From contig OY723289.1 of the NCBI GenBank assembly GCA_963210315.1, positions 372,001-436,000 on the forward strand: a DNA stretch of 64,000 nt. Reading direction: 5' to 3'. This document shows, one piece after another, positions 20,701 through 29,891 of this stretch. Position 1 is the first letter of the stretch. Every line of letters starts with the position of its first letter. The notes under the pieces were generated by a model. The model was not told the origin of the DNA. It did no database searches and worked only from the letters and a program-made list of their open reading frames with translations. Made by a program: the position numbers and the translations under genes. The stretch is from Rhynchopus euleeides. Lineage: Eukaryota; Euglenozoa; Diplonemea; Diplonemida; Diplonemidae.

Positions 20701-23700
20701 GTGGGCGAGGCCCCGACACGGCAACCCACCCCTGGACAGCAGAGCAGCGGGATGGAGAAGCGGAGGGCTCCCCCGCTTACACCGCCGCCCATGCCCCCCA
20801 CACCCTCCACCTCCGCCTCTCTCCCCTCCCCGACAAACCCTTCTGAGGAGAAGCCCCGGGTATTCATCTCCTGGAGAAGGCGTGGGCGTGGCGGGGGTGC
20901 CACACCTCTGCCGCCGCCCTCTGTGTGTAACCCCTCAGAGGCGGTGCTGCTGAATATGATGGATACCGTCGCGGATATCTCCACGTCATACCGATCGGGG
21001 AGTTCGCATGGAGGTGTTGAGACAGAGGGGCAGCTTCCATTAGGGAACATCACTGATGTCAACGCCTCTCCGGACTGCAGGGGGAAGGCATTGGAGGAGG
21101 GAGAAGTTGAGGTGGAGGTGGGGCCCCCCCAACAGAGGCACTCCTGGCACCCGTCTCCGAGAGAGGAGGGGTTGGGCCTCATCTCGGTGCGGATCTCCTC
21201 GGGGGGACGGGGGTGTTGGACGGGTTGTGGCGGGATGCCATCGGCAGCACCCCCCCCTCCCTTGAGGAGCAGCGCTGTGCCCAGCCGGCGCGACCCGCTG
21301 GAGACTGACATGCGGAGTGTCTTCCTTAGCAGCACCCTGGCGGTTTCCCCCGACCCGAGAGGCACATCCATCACCTCCACCGCGAGGGGATGCGGTGGAG
21401 GGTTGCGGGGATACACCCCACCACCACCACCACCACCACTACCACCTCCTACCCCCGGGGTAAAGCACGCCTGGCACCCGGGAGGAGGCAGAATGGCTTC
21501 AAACCACCCCCGGTTGACCAGAGAGGCTCCGTTGGGGAAACTCGGGTCCTCCTTCGCTGTGCCAGGCGGAGGGGCTGCGCGGCGGAACAGCTTTGGGAGG
21601 AGGCTGTGGAGAGGGGTGGGTGATCCGGCACCACCGAGGGGAACCCCTGCCTCGCCCTCCGTCAGGACGAAGAGGCGGCATGCCATCTCGCTGTTAAAAC
21701 AGGGGTTGCCGCTCGCTGGGGTGGGGGTCCCGTGGGGTTCTGCGGTGCACACCCCTTCCGGTCCCTCATCATTTAGAGGTTTCAGAGAAACTCCTTCAAA
21801 CTCAGGGCTGCTCACGGTGACCCGATAGAGGGATGCAGGGCGTAGACCCTCAAGGGTGGCATGTGTCCCTCCCGACGTGACAACCCATGCCGGATGGAGG
21901 GGGTTGGGTGTGGTGGTGGGGGGGACATCTCCTCGGAGAGCGGATCCACCGCAGAGGTCTTCAACGAGAATGCAGTAGGTTTGGCAGCCAGCGTCAGACC
22001 ACTTGAGGGATATGCTCGGGGAGGTGGAGGTGGCACCGCCATGCCTGCTGAAGAGATGCGAAATAACCTCAATACTCCGGAGCCTTGGAAGGCGGAGGAG
22101 AAGCGGCACCCCAAAGCAAACCGGGTTGACACAAAACCTCCCGGGAACCCCACGGGCCAGAGACCCATCGGGGTGCGTCTCCGCCTCGACGCAAGCGAGG
22201 TAAGCCAGGCACACCTCCCCCTCCCCTCCCCCCTCCTCCCCCCCCTCCGGGGGATCGCTCATGTCGATATGGTCAACACCCCCGCGAACCTCTTCGACAC
22301 ACCACCCCGACATGTCAAAGGGCTGCCCCCGCTGCCCCTGCTGCTGCTGCGAGGAGTGGAAGAACTGCGCGGCTGCCCCTCCCACCTCACCCCCGGGTGG
22401 GGAGGCTCGGTAGAGGTGGCACGCCCTCCCCTCCTCCCCCTCCCCCACCCCCCGCCTCGCCCCACCCTCGGCATGCTTCGTTGCTTGGGGGTGTGGGGGG
22501 TGGAATTCGACAGAGCAACACCCTCTTCGATAGCACAGCCGGGCGACGGAGGGGGGTGGCGGAGGCACTGTATAGCACAGCCGGAGAACCCCCGGCACCA
22601 CAGCGTTGCACCTCAGCAGCACGTCGACGGTGGTGCCTGGAGGGATTGTCCCTTTAGCCTGTTGTGTCGGGGGAGAGGGGGTGCCGTCACCTCCAAGGAG
22701 AAGGCTTGAGAAGACCAACACCGCGCTCCCCCCCCTCTCCCCAGCACGCGGGAGTGCCATGCAGTCCTCGGGGAGGCGTACCAACCCCCCCCCCACCGGC
22801 TGCCCGGCGGAAGAAGAAGCAGAGGAGGTACCCTCCGGCCCGTAGAACACCTCACAGGGGCACCCCGCATCCCACGCCCCGTCGAGGTGGAGGGTCAGCG
22901 TCGCCAGCATCTCGGGAGGTCGCATCTCAGGGGGATGCCCGGTGTGCATCCCACCGCCCCCTCCAGGAGGAGGGGGGGGGGGGAGAGGAGAGGCATCTCC
23001 CTCCCATCTTTTAAGGGGTGGCGGGGTGACGGAGATGCGCACCGCGGCGATGCTGCAGAGGCGGAGGGTGTGTGACGCGGGGTGGATGAGGAGGGCCGGC
23101 GGAACAGACGCGGTGCTGTTGGAGGCGAAGGGGCGGAGCGATGGCGGTGCCCGCGGTGCTTCGCCCCCTCTCCCATCCCACACCCAAGCGGTTTGGAGAG
23201 ACCCCGCGAGCTCCGCTGCGCCGGCGTGGCGAACCAGATCCGCGAGGCGGTGGAGGTCGAAAGGGACAACCGCCCCTCCACCAAAATCCTCAAAACCCTC
23301 CGCAGGGGAGAGTAGGGAGAAGGCCTCTCCGTTGGGGTGTCGGAGCGATGCGTCACATCCGTATGACACCGGTATGCCCCCATCTGCAGGCAGGTTGGGA
23401 GAGCGTGCTGCGGAAGGCGGGGGGTGGGGGTGCTGTTGGTGGTGGTGGGGGCCTCCACCTCCACCTCCACCCCCACCGCCCGAAAAATTGAAAAAATCCG
23501 GCGAAGGGGCTGCGTTCGGAGGGTGAGGGTGGTGGGGGTGGGGAAAAGGCGGCGATGGAATAGCCTGCGGCACCCCACCACCACCACCGCCACCGCCACC
23601 CCCCCTCCCCCACCTCACCTGCGCCAGCAGAGACGGGAGGGCTGCGGACCAGGGGTCCTCCGGGGTGATGGAGAATGTCGCGGAGTGGACACCCGGGGCC

Positions 23701-26700
23701 TCCGCAGGTGGAGGCGCAGGCAACGGGGAGGGGATGATCCCGCAGAGGATCTGGTCGCCGCATGCCGAGGCACAGCTGAGGGACACCTCGAAGATGCAGT
23801 ATACCCGGCAGTGGGGTGCGGCTGCTGCGGGGCTCGCAGCCGCGCAGCTCGACTGCGAGGCGCCCTGCCTGAGGGAGTTGACGAAGCTCCCCCGCCGCCC
23901 CCCCAGGGCTTGCCCCTCCCTTAAACCCCCTCCTCTGCCAGCATCTGCATCACCCCCTGCTGCGGAGGCTGCCGAATGGAGTGACGGAGAGAAGGCAGGG
24001 TGCGGCGTGGGGTTGGTGTTGATGTTGGCGTTGGGGTTCTGCGCAGAGGGGAACGGCCCCACCCCTGTCATCGCGCCGCGAAGCTCGCTGAGGTAGAAGG
24101 AGTTTGTCACAACCCCGGTGTGGGCCGCGCGGGAGGCGCCGTCGTAGCGGAGGGGGGTGGGGCCCCCTCCTCCGGAACTGAGAACCGCAAAGCTGTGCGT
24201 CGTCACCTCCAGGGTGTACCCCCCTTTGGCACTGCCGCCGCCGCCGCCACCACCACCTCCTCTCATTGCCTTTGCCGCATGGGCCGAGCGGAGGCCGCTG
24301 CCGCCTCCACTACCACCACCTCCTCCTCCACACCCTCCAAGATCCGGGCCATCCCACGACAGGATCAGCGTGGCAGGGTCGAAGGCGAGGCATCTGAGAG
24401 GCTGGATCTGTGCAGTGTCGCCACCACCACCACCACCACCCCCGACCTCCACGCAGACAACACGTGATGATTCCCCAGGATTCATAAGGCAGGCGGTGCT
24501 GTCGAGATAGCCTGCCTCCGGAACCCTCTGTAATGAGAGGGTCTGCGGTGGGCCCAATGCATGGTAGGTCAGGTCGCGGGTTTCCAGGGGCGGGAGGGTG
24601 ACAGGCGTGCCGCCCCACCACGGCTCGCATCTCATGAGGAGGGGGTTTAAAGGGGAGTCGTTGAAGAGGCGGATTGTGCCGAACCCACGCCGGATGCAGA
24701 GGTCGGGGCAGGGCGGGGAGGGGCGGGTCTGCACCTCGAGCTCCACCGTGTGGATGCAGAGGTCGAAGCCTGGGGGGGCGGAGCGGAGCTCCCCACTTCC
24801 ACCCCCACCCCCACCTCCACCTCCACCCCGCAGCAGCACGGCATAACGCCTCCCCGGCTGCAACGAGGAGAACTCAACAGAGAACTCAGAGGGGCGATCC
24901 GGGTTGTTGCCTGACCCGTCTGCCGATCTAACAAACCCCCGCCCTCCGCGGGCCACCCTCTTTGTCTGGAGAGGCGGGGCGTGGCTCTTCATGGCCTCCT
25001 CCACATTGTCAAGGGGCTTTGCCTTGGCTGGGTTGACTGTACCGAGGCTGGGGCCACCGCCCTTCTCCCCCCTAACCCCGATGCAGTCGGAGAGCTCCAC
25101 GGTGAACTCCCTGCAGGTGGAGAGCCAGCGGATGGAGAAGGAGGTTTCGGTGACGGGAGCGGCGAGGGCCACCCCCGATACGGCGTGGAATGTGAGAGTG
25201 TCGGATGCGACAAAGTGTTGGAGGGCGTCGGGGCTGTGCGCCTCCACCCAGCAGCGGAGCAGCGGCAGCACGCCCCCAGCCCCCGCGGGGAGATCCCGCT
25301 CCACCGCACCCTCTGCGGAGGAGTGGAAGGCAGGCGACCCTCCACCCCCCACCTCGCAGCAGACGCGCAGCTCCACCGACAGCTCGAAAGGGGCATCTGT
25401 CACATTGGTGGTGGGCACATCCCCCCCGTTCTCCCCTCCCACACCCCTGAGGAGAGGCCCCCACACCAGGCTTTGTGAGAGCCGCACGGAGCAGATGGGG
25501 GCAGAAGAAGGAGCGCTGCCTCCACTCCCCCCCCCCGCGCGCGTCGTCACGGCAACCATGGAGCGGATTAAGGTGAGGAGGGCGTGCTGCGCCTCGCCCA
25601 TTGTATCCCGGCACCCCGGGGATGGAGGGGCAGATAGGGAAGATGGTGATTTCGCCTCCACCTCCGCCTCCCCTGCGGAGGGGAGCACGCCTGGAGGCGC
25701 CGCAGCGAGGGGTGGGGGCGCTGCCCCCCCCTCCGACCCCGCCCCCCCGAGGCGCGCCGGGGGGAACTCGTTGAGGAGGTAGAAGCGGAGGGGGGCCGCT
25801 GCCCCGTCGGGGTCGCTAACCGTGACGTAGGAGAGGCATGCGAGGAGGGAGCGGAGGGAACCCACTCCCCCGCCTTGCCGGGCGGCCCGCAGGAGGCTCT
25901 CGGGCCGCAGGAGGGGGACCGGGGCACTGCACCCCCCGCCCTGAGGTACAGGGGTGTGGGTGGAGCGGCGGGTCCCCTGCAGCGGCTGGGCTTCCCCCGA
26001 GGTCTTCTCCCAGAGGCGTGTGGTTTCGGCGGTGGAGGTCGCCCCGGTCTGCTCCCAGGTAAACACCCCGGGAGAAACCCGGGGGTTGTGGATGCTGTGC
26101 GTCGCCGGGATGGGCACCGCTGCGTAGGCCACGGCGTAGCACAGAGCTCCCCCGCAGCAGTCGGAGGGAGAGATGCTGTGGGAGAGGGAGGAGGCGCTGC
26201 TGCCGATGCAGACCCGGGATCTGAGGAGGAGCTCGTATGCCCTGCCGTTCGCAACGGATGCGGTGACGGAGGGGCTGCCGAAGACCCTTTCCGGGAGCAG
26301 AGGCGCGGGGTTCGCGGCGGAGGGAACCTCTCGGAGGACAGCCTGCGTGGCGACGGCGGCTCTGCTGCTGCCCAGATGCGGCGGCACCTCCAGGTGATGT
26401 TGTCCCCCCCACTGGGGGATCTCAAATGCAACACGGCTCCGCTCCCCCCTCACAGGCATCACCCGGATATCCAGCAACTCTTCGAGCTCCGCAGGCGCAG
26501 GGCAGGGTGGGGTGTAGATCAATGCGGTGGAGGAGGCAGTGTTGGTGGTGGTGGTGGTGGCAGCGATGGTTCCTCCTTCAAAGCTTTCATCGCAGCCACC
26601 CTCTGCCCTGACGGTGATGAGGTACCACTCTGCGGGGAACAGCCCGTGCAGGGCGCACCTCCCAGGCGATTCCGACAGGACACTCTCCGAACACCCCGTG

Positions 26701-28322
26701 GCGCAACGCATTGAGGTTACGATACACTCCTCCTGATCCTGCTGTTCTGCAGGCTCCAAGGCAGCGGGGCCTCCCACCCACCGCACCTCAACCTCTGCCG
26801 CAGGAGGTGCTCCTTCGCTGTGAACAACCCGCACACTTCCGACGGAGAGGGCAGACGGCGGGGCGGGGCGGGGCTGGGTGGGGTGCGCAGCACCACTGCC
26901 CCCTGCCTCCAACCCACCCCCGTGCCTGGTGGGGTTGGAGGCTTCACGGGGGTGGCGATGCTGTTCCTCCGATGCCGCCTCCCCCTCCTCTGCCGCAGCC
27001 CCACCCGCCTGCCCCCGCTCCGTGCAGCCGCCTCCGGCAGATGTCCTGGGGGCTCCAGATCCAGGGAAGAAGCGGGGGGTTCCGCCCTGCTGCTGCTCTG
27101 AAAAATGCTGCCTCTGCTGCCTCTGCTGGCTCTGCTCCTGCAGCCGCTGCGCCACCCCGCCACCCCCTACCCCCTCCGGGGGCGGGGGGTGGGTGGGTGG
27201 GTTCGCTGCAGAGGGGGCTGCAGAGGTGGGAGAAGGCGGGGCAGCGTGCTGGCCCCCACCCCCGGCACACCCGCCTGGCGCAGCAGCGGGGGTGGGGGTG
27301 GGGTGGGGGGGCCAGCTCCCATCGGGTGCAGGGTGGCGGTGGTGGTGCTGCTGCTGCCTCTGCCCACCCCCCACCCCAACCGGAGCCCCTCCGGCATGCT
27401 TCTCCGATGGCACGGCCTGCAACCCCTCACCCCCCCCCCTCCGCGGCACGGGAGAGGCTCCAATCTGCCCCCCCGCAAGGGGCGGAGCGGAGTGTCGGTT
27501 CTGCCCATCCACCCAGTCCCCTCTGGCAGGCCCCTTCTCTGACGCCATAATCCGCAACCCCTCCGCGGCGGTATCCAGGCCATCCCCTCCCCCCCACGGC
27601 GTGGAGGGAGAGGCCCCAACCTGCCCCCCCGCAAGGGGCGGAGCGGAGTGGCGGTGGTGCTGCACCCCAACCCCGGAATCTCCGTCCAACCGGTGGTGCC
27701 CCCCGGGGGCTCCTCTGGCCGGCCCCTTCTCCGATGACGCGATCCGCAACCCCTCCGCGGCGGTGCCCAGGCCATCCCCTCCCCTCCGCGGCACGGGAGA
27801 AGCTCCAATATGTCCAGCCGGAAGGGGCGGGGCGGAGTGGCGGTTCGCCTCTGCTGCGTGGGCTGAGGGGTCACGAGAAGAAGCACCCCACAACGGGGCG
27901 CGGTGGTGCACAGGGGGGGCACCGCCTGCAGTCTTCAGCCCGCAGCAGAGCAGGGTGGTGGTGGGGGTGGCGGCGGGGATGGAGCCAGCGGGGGAATGCA
28001 GAGAGGCACCCCTGATTCTGCCTTGCAGGATCTGGCACCCGCCGGGGCTGTCATCCGAGGCAGGGAGGAGCGGCCAGGACGCACACCTCGCAAGGGGTGC
28101 CGTGCCGCACGCCGTTCCCTCCGGGAGGTTGGGGTGGGGTAGTTGGTGCGGCGTGGTGGCGGGACGACCAGGAGGGCCCAGCCGTGGTGTCGGATGCCCA
28201 GGCACCCGTTGCCTGGAACCCTCCGGCGGCCGGGCGATCGGGATGGCGGGGTCGCCAGGCGGGGTTGCAGCGGAGGGTGCATCCACTACCATCGACAGAA
28301 CCCTGGAACCGGAGGTGTGCAT
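17745..28322 (-). CDS. Giant intronless protein with fibronectin type III-like modules and Gly/Pro-rich tracts
   Basis: A single open frame of about 3,525 codons ends at TGA (17745-17747). I place the start at the ATG at 28320-28322; a second Met lies at 28290-28292. The frame continues further upstream only into the terminal repeat of the adjacent transposon. The first 600 or so residues are low complexity (Pro, Gly, Ala, Gln). The rest is a series of beta-sandwich units that read as divergent FN3 domains: a Trp early (ISLKWSD, LSLALEWDV, SVSVEWTAA), a later Leu-x-Pro-x-x-x-Tyr block (LRPASLYRVTV, LQPGRRYAVLL, CPKTQYKVQV), and many paired cysteines. Poly-Gly runs separate units. No signal peptide or membrane span is evident at the chosen start. 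Function is unknown; an extracellular or structural scaffold is a guess. Coding over 10.5 kb without a stop on this frame makes the gene itself convincing. Confidence 0.8.
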   Translation of the reverse strand: MHTSGSRVLSMVVDAPSAATPPGDPAIPIARPPEGSRQRVPGHPTPRLGPPGRPATTPHQLPHPNLPEGTACGTAPLARCASWPLLPASDDSPGGCQILQGRIRGASLHSPAGSIPAATPTTTLLCCGLKTAGGAPPVHHRAPLWGASSRDPSAHAAEANRHSAPPLPAGHIGASPVPRRGGDGLGTAAEGLRIASSEKGPARGAPGGHHRLDGDSGVGVQHHRHSAPPLAGGQVGASPSTPWGGGDGLDTAAEGLRIMASEKGPARGDWVDGQNRHSAPPLAGGQIGASPVPRRGGGEGLQAVPSEKHAGGAPVGVGGGQRQQQHHHRHPAPDGSWPPHPTPTPAAAPGGCAGGGGQHAAPPSPTSAAPSAANPPTHPPPPEGVGGGGVAQRLQEQSQQRQQRQHFSEQQQGGTPRFFPGSGAPRTSAGGGCTERGQAGGAAAEEGEAASEEQHRHPREASNPTRHGGGLEAGGSGAAHPTQPRPAPPSALSVGSVRVVHSEGAPPAAEVEVRWVGGPAALEPAEQQDQEECIVTSMRCATGCSESVLSESPGRCALHGLFPAEWYLITVRAEGGCDESFEGGTIAATTTTTNTASSTALIYTPPCPAPAELEELLDIRVMPVRGERSRVAFEIPQWGGQHHLEVPPHLGSSRAAVATQAVLREVPSAANPAPLLPERVFGSPSVTASVANGRAYELLLRSRVCIGSSASSLSHSISPSDCCGGALCYAVAYAAVPIPATHSIHNPRVSPGVFTWEQTGATSTAETTRLWEKTSGEAQPLQGTRRSTHTPVPQGGGCSAPVPLLRPESLLRAARQGGGVGSLRSLLACLSYVTVSDPDGAAAPLRFYLLNEFPPARLGGAGSEGGAAPPPLAAAPPGVLPSAGEAEVEAKSPSSLSAPPSPGCRDTMGEAQHALLTLIRSMVAVTTRAGGGSGGSAPSSAPICSVRLSQSLVWGPLLRGVGGENGGDVPTTNVTDAPFELSVELRVCCEVGGGGSPAFHSSAEGAVERDLPAGAGGVLPLLRCWVEAHSPDALQHFVASDTLTFHAVSGVALAAPVTETSFSIRWLSTCREFTVELSDCIGVRGEKGGGPSLGTVNPAKAKPLDNVEEAMKSHAPPLQTKRVARGGRGFVRSADGSGNNPDRPSEFSVEFSSLQPGRRYAVLLRGGGGGGGGGGSGELRSAPPGFDLCIHTVELEVQTRPSPPCPDLCIRRGFGTIRLFNDSPLNPLLMRCEPWWGGTPVTLPPLETRDLTYHALGPPQTLSLQRVPEAGYLDSTACLMNPGESSRVVCVEVGGGGGGGGDTAQIQPLRCLAFDPATLILSWDGPDLGGCGGGGGGSGGGSGLRSAHAAKAMRGGGGGGGGGSAKGGYTLEVTTHSFAVLSSGGGGPTPLRYDGASRAAHTGVVTNSFYLSELRGAMTGVGPFPSAQNPNANINTNPTPHPAFSPSLHSAASAAGGDADAGRGGGLREGQALGGRRGSFVNSLRQGASQSSCAAASPAAAAPHCRVYCIFEVSLSCASACGDQILCGIIPSPLPAPPPAEAPGVHSATFSITPEDPWSAALPSLLAQVRWGRGGGGGGGGGGVPQAIPSPPFPHPHHPHPPNAAPSPDFFNFSGGGGGGGGGGPHHHQQHPHPPPSAARSPNLPADGGIPVSYGCDASLRHPNGEAFSLLSPAEGFEDFGGGAVVPFDLHRLADLVRHAGAAELAGSLQTAWVWDGRGGEAPRAPPSLRPFASNSTASVPPALLIHPASHTLRLCSIAAVRISVTPPPLKRWEGDASPLPPPPPPGGGGGMHTGHPPEMRPPEMLATLTLHLDGAWDAGCPCEVFYGPEGTSSASSSAGQPVGGGLVRLPEDCMALPRAGERGGSAVLVFSSLLLGGDGTPSPPTQQAKGTIPPGTTVDVLLRCNAVVPGVLRLCYTVPPPPPSVARLCYRRGCCSVEFHPPHPQATKHAEGGARRGVGEGEEGRACHLYRASPPGGEVGGAAAQFFHSSQQQQGQRGQPFDMSGWCVEEVRGGVDHIDMSDPPEGGEEGGGEGEVCLAYLACVEAETHPDGSLARGVPGRFCVNPVCFGVPLLLRLPRLRSIEVISHLFSRHGGATSTSPSISLKWSDAGCQTYCILVEDLCGGSALRGDVPPTTTPNPLHPAWVVTSGGTHATLEGLRPASLYRVTVSSPEFEGVSLKPLNDEGPEGVCTAEPHGTPTPASGNPCFNSEMACRLFVLTEGEAGVPLGGAGSPTPLHSLLPKLFRRAAPPPGTAKEDPSFPNGASLVNRGWFEAILPPPGCQACFTPGVGGGSGGGGGGGVYPRNPPPHPLAVEVMDVPLGSGETARVLLRKTLRMSVSSGSRRLGTALLLKGGGGAADGIPPQPVQHPRPPEEIRTEMRPNPSSLGDGCQECLCWGGPTSTSTSPSSNAFPLQSGEALTSVMFPNGSCPSVSTPPCELPDRYDVEISATVSIIFSSTASEGLHTEGGGRGVAPPPRPRLLQEMNTRGFSSEGFVGEGREAEVEGVGGMGGGVSGGALRFSIPLLCCPGVGCRVGASPTGISVSFSCGVEGEGGGAAAASTEIPRDIPLHPEARFKLTAREAPRPASEGGGGGLSGPAPATPPPLLQTEARVEGGGWGGRAVGSFEGLTEATRYFIEISAEVCQQSSTPDRADKENDANAAISYDFFIGGLLGGRRPSLHLFATTAARGPDEGRIASDPSRYLRREPHTVVLRRVEEALLLSERAQNDLCCAGPAAAQPARRPSFQTYSCVRVLPDNEIFTTHHPLYPDAMELRSEGSTHPPTVHLLRFRRVEGEGGGGGRGGGVLHPGSVSVEALFEVSEQRLFGTGGDASRRGPSRILQLIRVVEDTSCVNRVVVSGVAELELPQLTLFRGVAVCYAGLACRRGGAAAAVAGCGSCACRFCLRRERAEKTSKKHTRQPHPADTTTTTPPNTRALGLSWRCADLGSDGGPDADCDESASSEGSGSAAGGSSGGDFFYSCRVALYAFVPPAVGQGGGAAAAPVGWAPRPADCFRRSAIDTPAAPAQRAAVQVVNPFMGTVYTAWLSSPSLSALPLEFAFATPPEQPPPLPMRLVDFALRFEVPHSWQQGVPHSDILLRHGCEVSIEEIPKSAKPATQVFSAHSAEQTPASSTPAAPSDTATSALPFRVTPDRLPGAGGTGSGSTTHVTSYEVQLQSGKSYTIRYRRFVRALQAEEIDRSDSGGGGGARHPAMGPRDVDYDVESASPQTPGFLRHSSIAQGCDVAYSAARVEAVKTERVVPKNLRCSVARSSRSGATPTTTGPPQPNGTPPPEPEKLSLALEWDVPPADAASLVFHVQRVAVPRQFLQNTPSSSVLELWDTHREMIQPDHLERFWHQEGGGGGAEGRIHNYEVVGVACVVVPVVSHDISVYRVRSRPVSHNIWSRWSVTTPVRFPTRHPPVEGLCASAVSPSSVSVEWTAAKSPGQPPPSRFAVRYREAGPGHPWVDKAAEGGCCKVVIDSLCPKTQYKVQVSPVGNPEGSQESVPRLLSVQTRSAQYGYRNLS

Positions 28323-28365
28323 TGGAGGGGGGTTGGGGAGGGGGGGGGGGGGGATCGCCCCTTCA

Positions 28366-28623
28366 CACGGTGCACTAGTTTGGTAGTTACGAGTGACCTC
28401 AACTAGTGGAGTCGACAACCTCAAACTCGACAACTGCCAGTTGTCGACTCGACAACTGGCACTTGTCGAGTCGACAACTGGCAGTTGTCGACTCGACAAC
28501 TCTATACACTGTACTGCAGGAAGAACGCCCAAATATGAAGGGAAAAACGCACAGTTGGGTGTGTGCTTGGGATATGAGGTGTGGTGGCATATCAGCGCTG
28601 GACTTTGTTGCGAATTTCCTTGT
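28366..28623 (+). repeat. Left terminal inverted repeat with three phased palindromes
   Basis: Near its outer part lie three copies of a 15-base odd palindrome, TTGTCGA-S-TCGACAA, starting at 28441, 28463 and 28485, exactly 22 bases apart. The following 100 or so bases, up to the inner end near 28623, match the right arm closely in inverted orientation. Confidence 0.85.
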
Positions 28624-28630
28624 CCCCTTC

Positions 28631-29323
28631 TCAAGGATGGTCAGTCTTCATGTGGAGATCGCGTTCACGGACACTACGGAAGGTCTCAAAGCAAAGTAAG
28701 CAACGTTTTGTTGTGAGAGAGCGGGGGTGGTGGGCCAGGTAGTGCTGGCTTTGTCCCTTCAATCTTATTGTTGTGTGACATATTTTGCATTCGATTGTGC
28801 ATGACGAGCAAGGGACATTGCTCCCTGGTCTGTGCTTTGCATCGTAGTGTGCAAACAGAGACGTTTTCTTTGCTGAGGAGTAGTCACAAATAATGCATCG
28901 AAATTCATGAACCTCCTCCGGGAGAGACTGGGTTTCTTCTTGAGTAGGGGTGGGAGGCACACCCCAAGGTTCCTTGCCACACACACACACGTTCAGTATG
29001 GTTTTCGGTGGTTTTTTCGGATCAATCCAAAAGACACACCCGCTCTGACCTCTCTCTTTGACGTGGTCCGCCAGCCCAGCAGACTCAAGTCTTCGGTAGA
29101 GAGATCCTGTTGCCTTTTCCCAGCTGCCCGCAACAACACATGAACACACATTGAATGCCCCAACGGCGGTCATTAACTTCGGAGTATGTCCTGAACCCCC
29201 CCAAAGCCCATTCTCGCCCCAACTTTGAAGTTGTTGGATCTCGAAAAGAATGAGGTCGCGCTCCATAGTCCTTTCCGAGGCACAGGCTGAGTAGATCTTG
29301 CTTCGACCGTTGCCAGCTTCCAA
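28631..29323 (-). CDS. Transposon protein, C-terminal part with three C2H2 zinc fingers
   Basis: The frame ends in three successive C2H2 fingers: CIICDYSS...HYDAKH, CKICHTT...HYLAHH and CLLCFET...HMKTDH, each with C-x2-C, x12 and H-x3/4-H spacing. It has no ATG at its 5' side: the first codon counted is TTG, just after an in-frame TAA. It overlaps the 3' part of the frame at 29085-29738 by about 240 bases in another frame. The two probably form one protein joined near 29320 by a frameshift, a sequence error or a splice. Zinc fingers in such a position would suit binding to the element's ends. Confidence 0.6.
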   Translation of the reverse strand: MEAGNGRSKIYSACASERTMERDLILFEIQQLQSWGENGLWGGSGHTPKLMTAVGAFNVCSCVVAGSWEKATGSLYRRLESAGLADHVKERGQSGCVFWIDPKKPPKTILNVCVCGKEPWGVPPTPTQEETQSLPEEVHEFRCIICDYSSAKKTSLFAHYDAKHRPGSNVPCSSCTIECKICHTTIRLKGQSQHYLAHHPRSLTTKRCLLCFETFRSVRERDLHMKTDHP

Positions 29324-29738
29324 AGCTTAGAGCAATACCTGCAGCTAAGCGGATCCTGGCTGTGAGGTCCCTGCTGCCCGGGTTATAGCCATCAGCAGTC
29401 AGGACAACACGAGGGTGTTCCATGTCGATGCGATGCAGGTGTGTTTCGACAATGTGCTCGAGAGTTTTGAGCAAACTACCCCTCCTTGCCTCGACCACTC
29501 TCTGGAGGTGCTCTTCATGCTTCCTCACCGTCGCCGGGGAGAGCCCGTGCCTCTCAGGCGCCTTCCCGTGCTCCCGAAACGTCTCTCGAATGCATTTCGA
29601 GATTTCACCGCACTTCCGGATGGACGTCCCTGCCACAAATCGTGACCTGCGAATACCCTCAGCCATCAAGGACATTTCATCTTGCATTGTCTCTTCGGAA
29701 CCATTCCCACCCGGCTCTCCTGTGGTGTGTGTGTGCAT
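29085..29738 (-). CDS. Transposon protein, N-terminal part (unrecognised)
   Basis: An ATG at 29736-29738 opens 217 codons. The protein is basic and helical (RKCGEISKCIRETFREHGK, ATVRKHEEHLQRVVEARR) and contains HPRVVLTADGYNPGSRDLTAR. I do not recognise a family. The last 80 codons overlap the zinc-finger frame, and skipping one base near 29320 would fuse the two into a protein of about 370 residues. It lies between the element's other gene and its left arm, in the same orientation. Confidence 0.5.
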   Translation of the reverse strand: MHTHTTGEPGGNGSEETMQDEMSLMAEGIRRSRFVAGTSIRKCGEISKCIRETFREHGKAPERHGLSPATVRKHEEHLQRVVEARRGSLLKTLEHIVETHLHRIDMEHPRVVLTADGYNPGSRDLTARIRLAAGIALSFGSWQRSKQDLLSLCLGKDYGARPHSFRDPTTSKLGREWALGGFRTYSEVNDRRWGIQCVFMCCCGQLGKGNRISLPKT

Positions 29739-29891
29739 CCCAACAAAAAAGGCTATGCCTGAGGAACCGGCGGGGGGAGGATGACGTCAAGAGTGATAAC
29801 CAAAAAAGGGAAAGTGTCACTGCGATCGTTCTGCACCTTTTCTTCCGTTTGCTTTCATATACGTTGACGCTTCCACACTCACACTGGATCA

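Noticed and set aside
29310..29330. A 13-nt intron (GTATTGCTCTAAG) joining the transposon frames
   Set aside because: It would restore the frame, but all other introns here are at least 79 nt with CAG acceptors; a frameshift or error is simpler.
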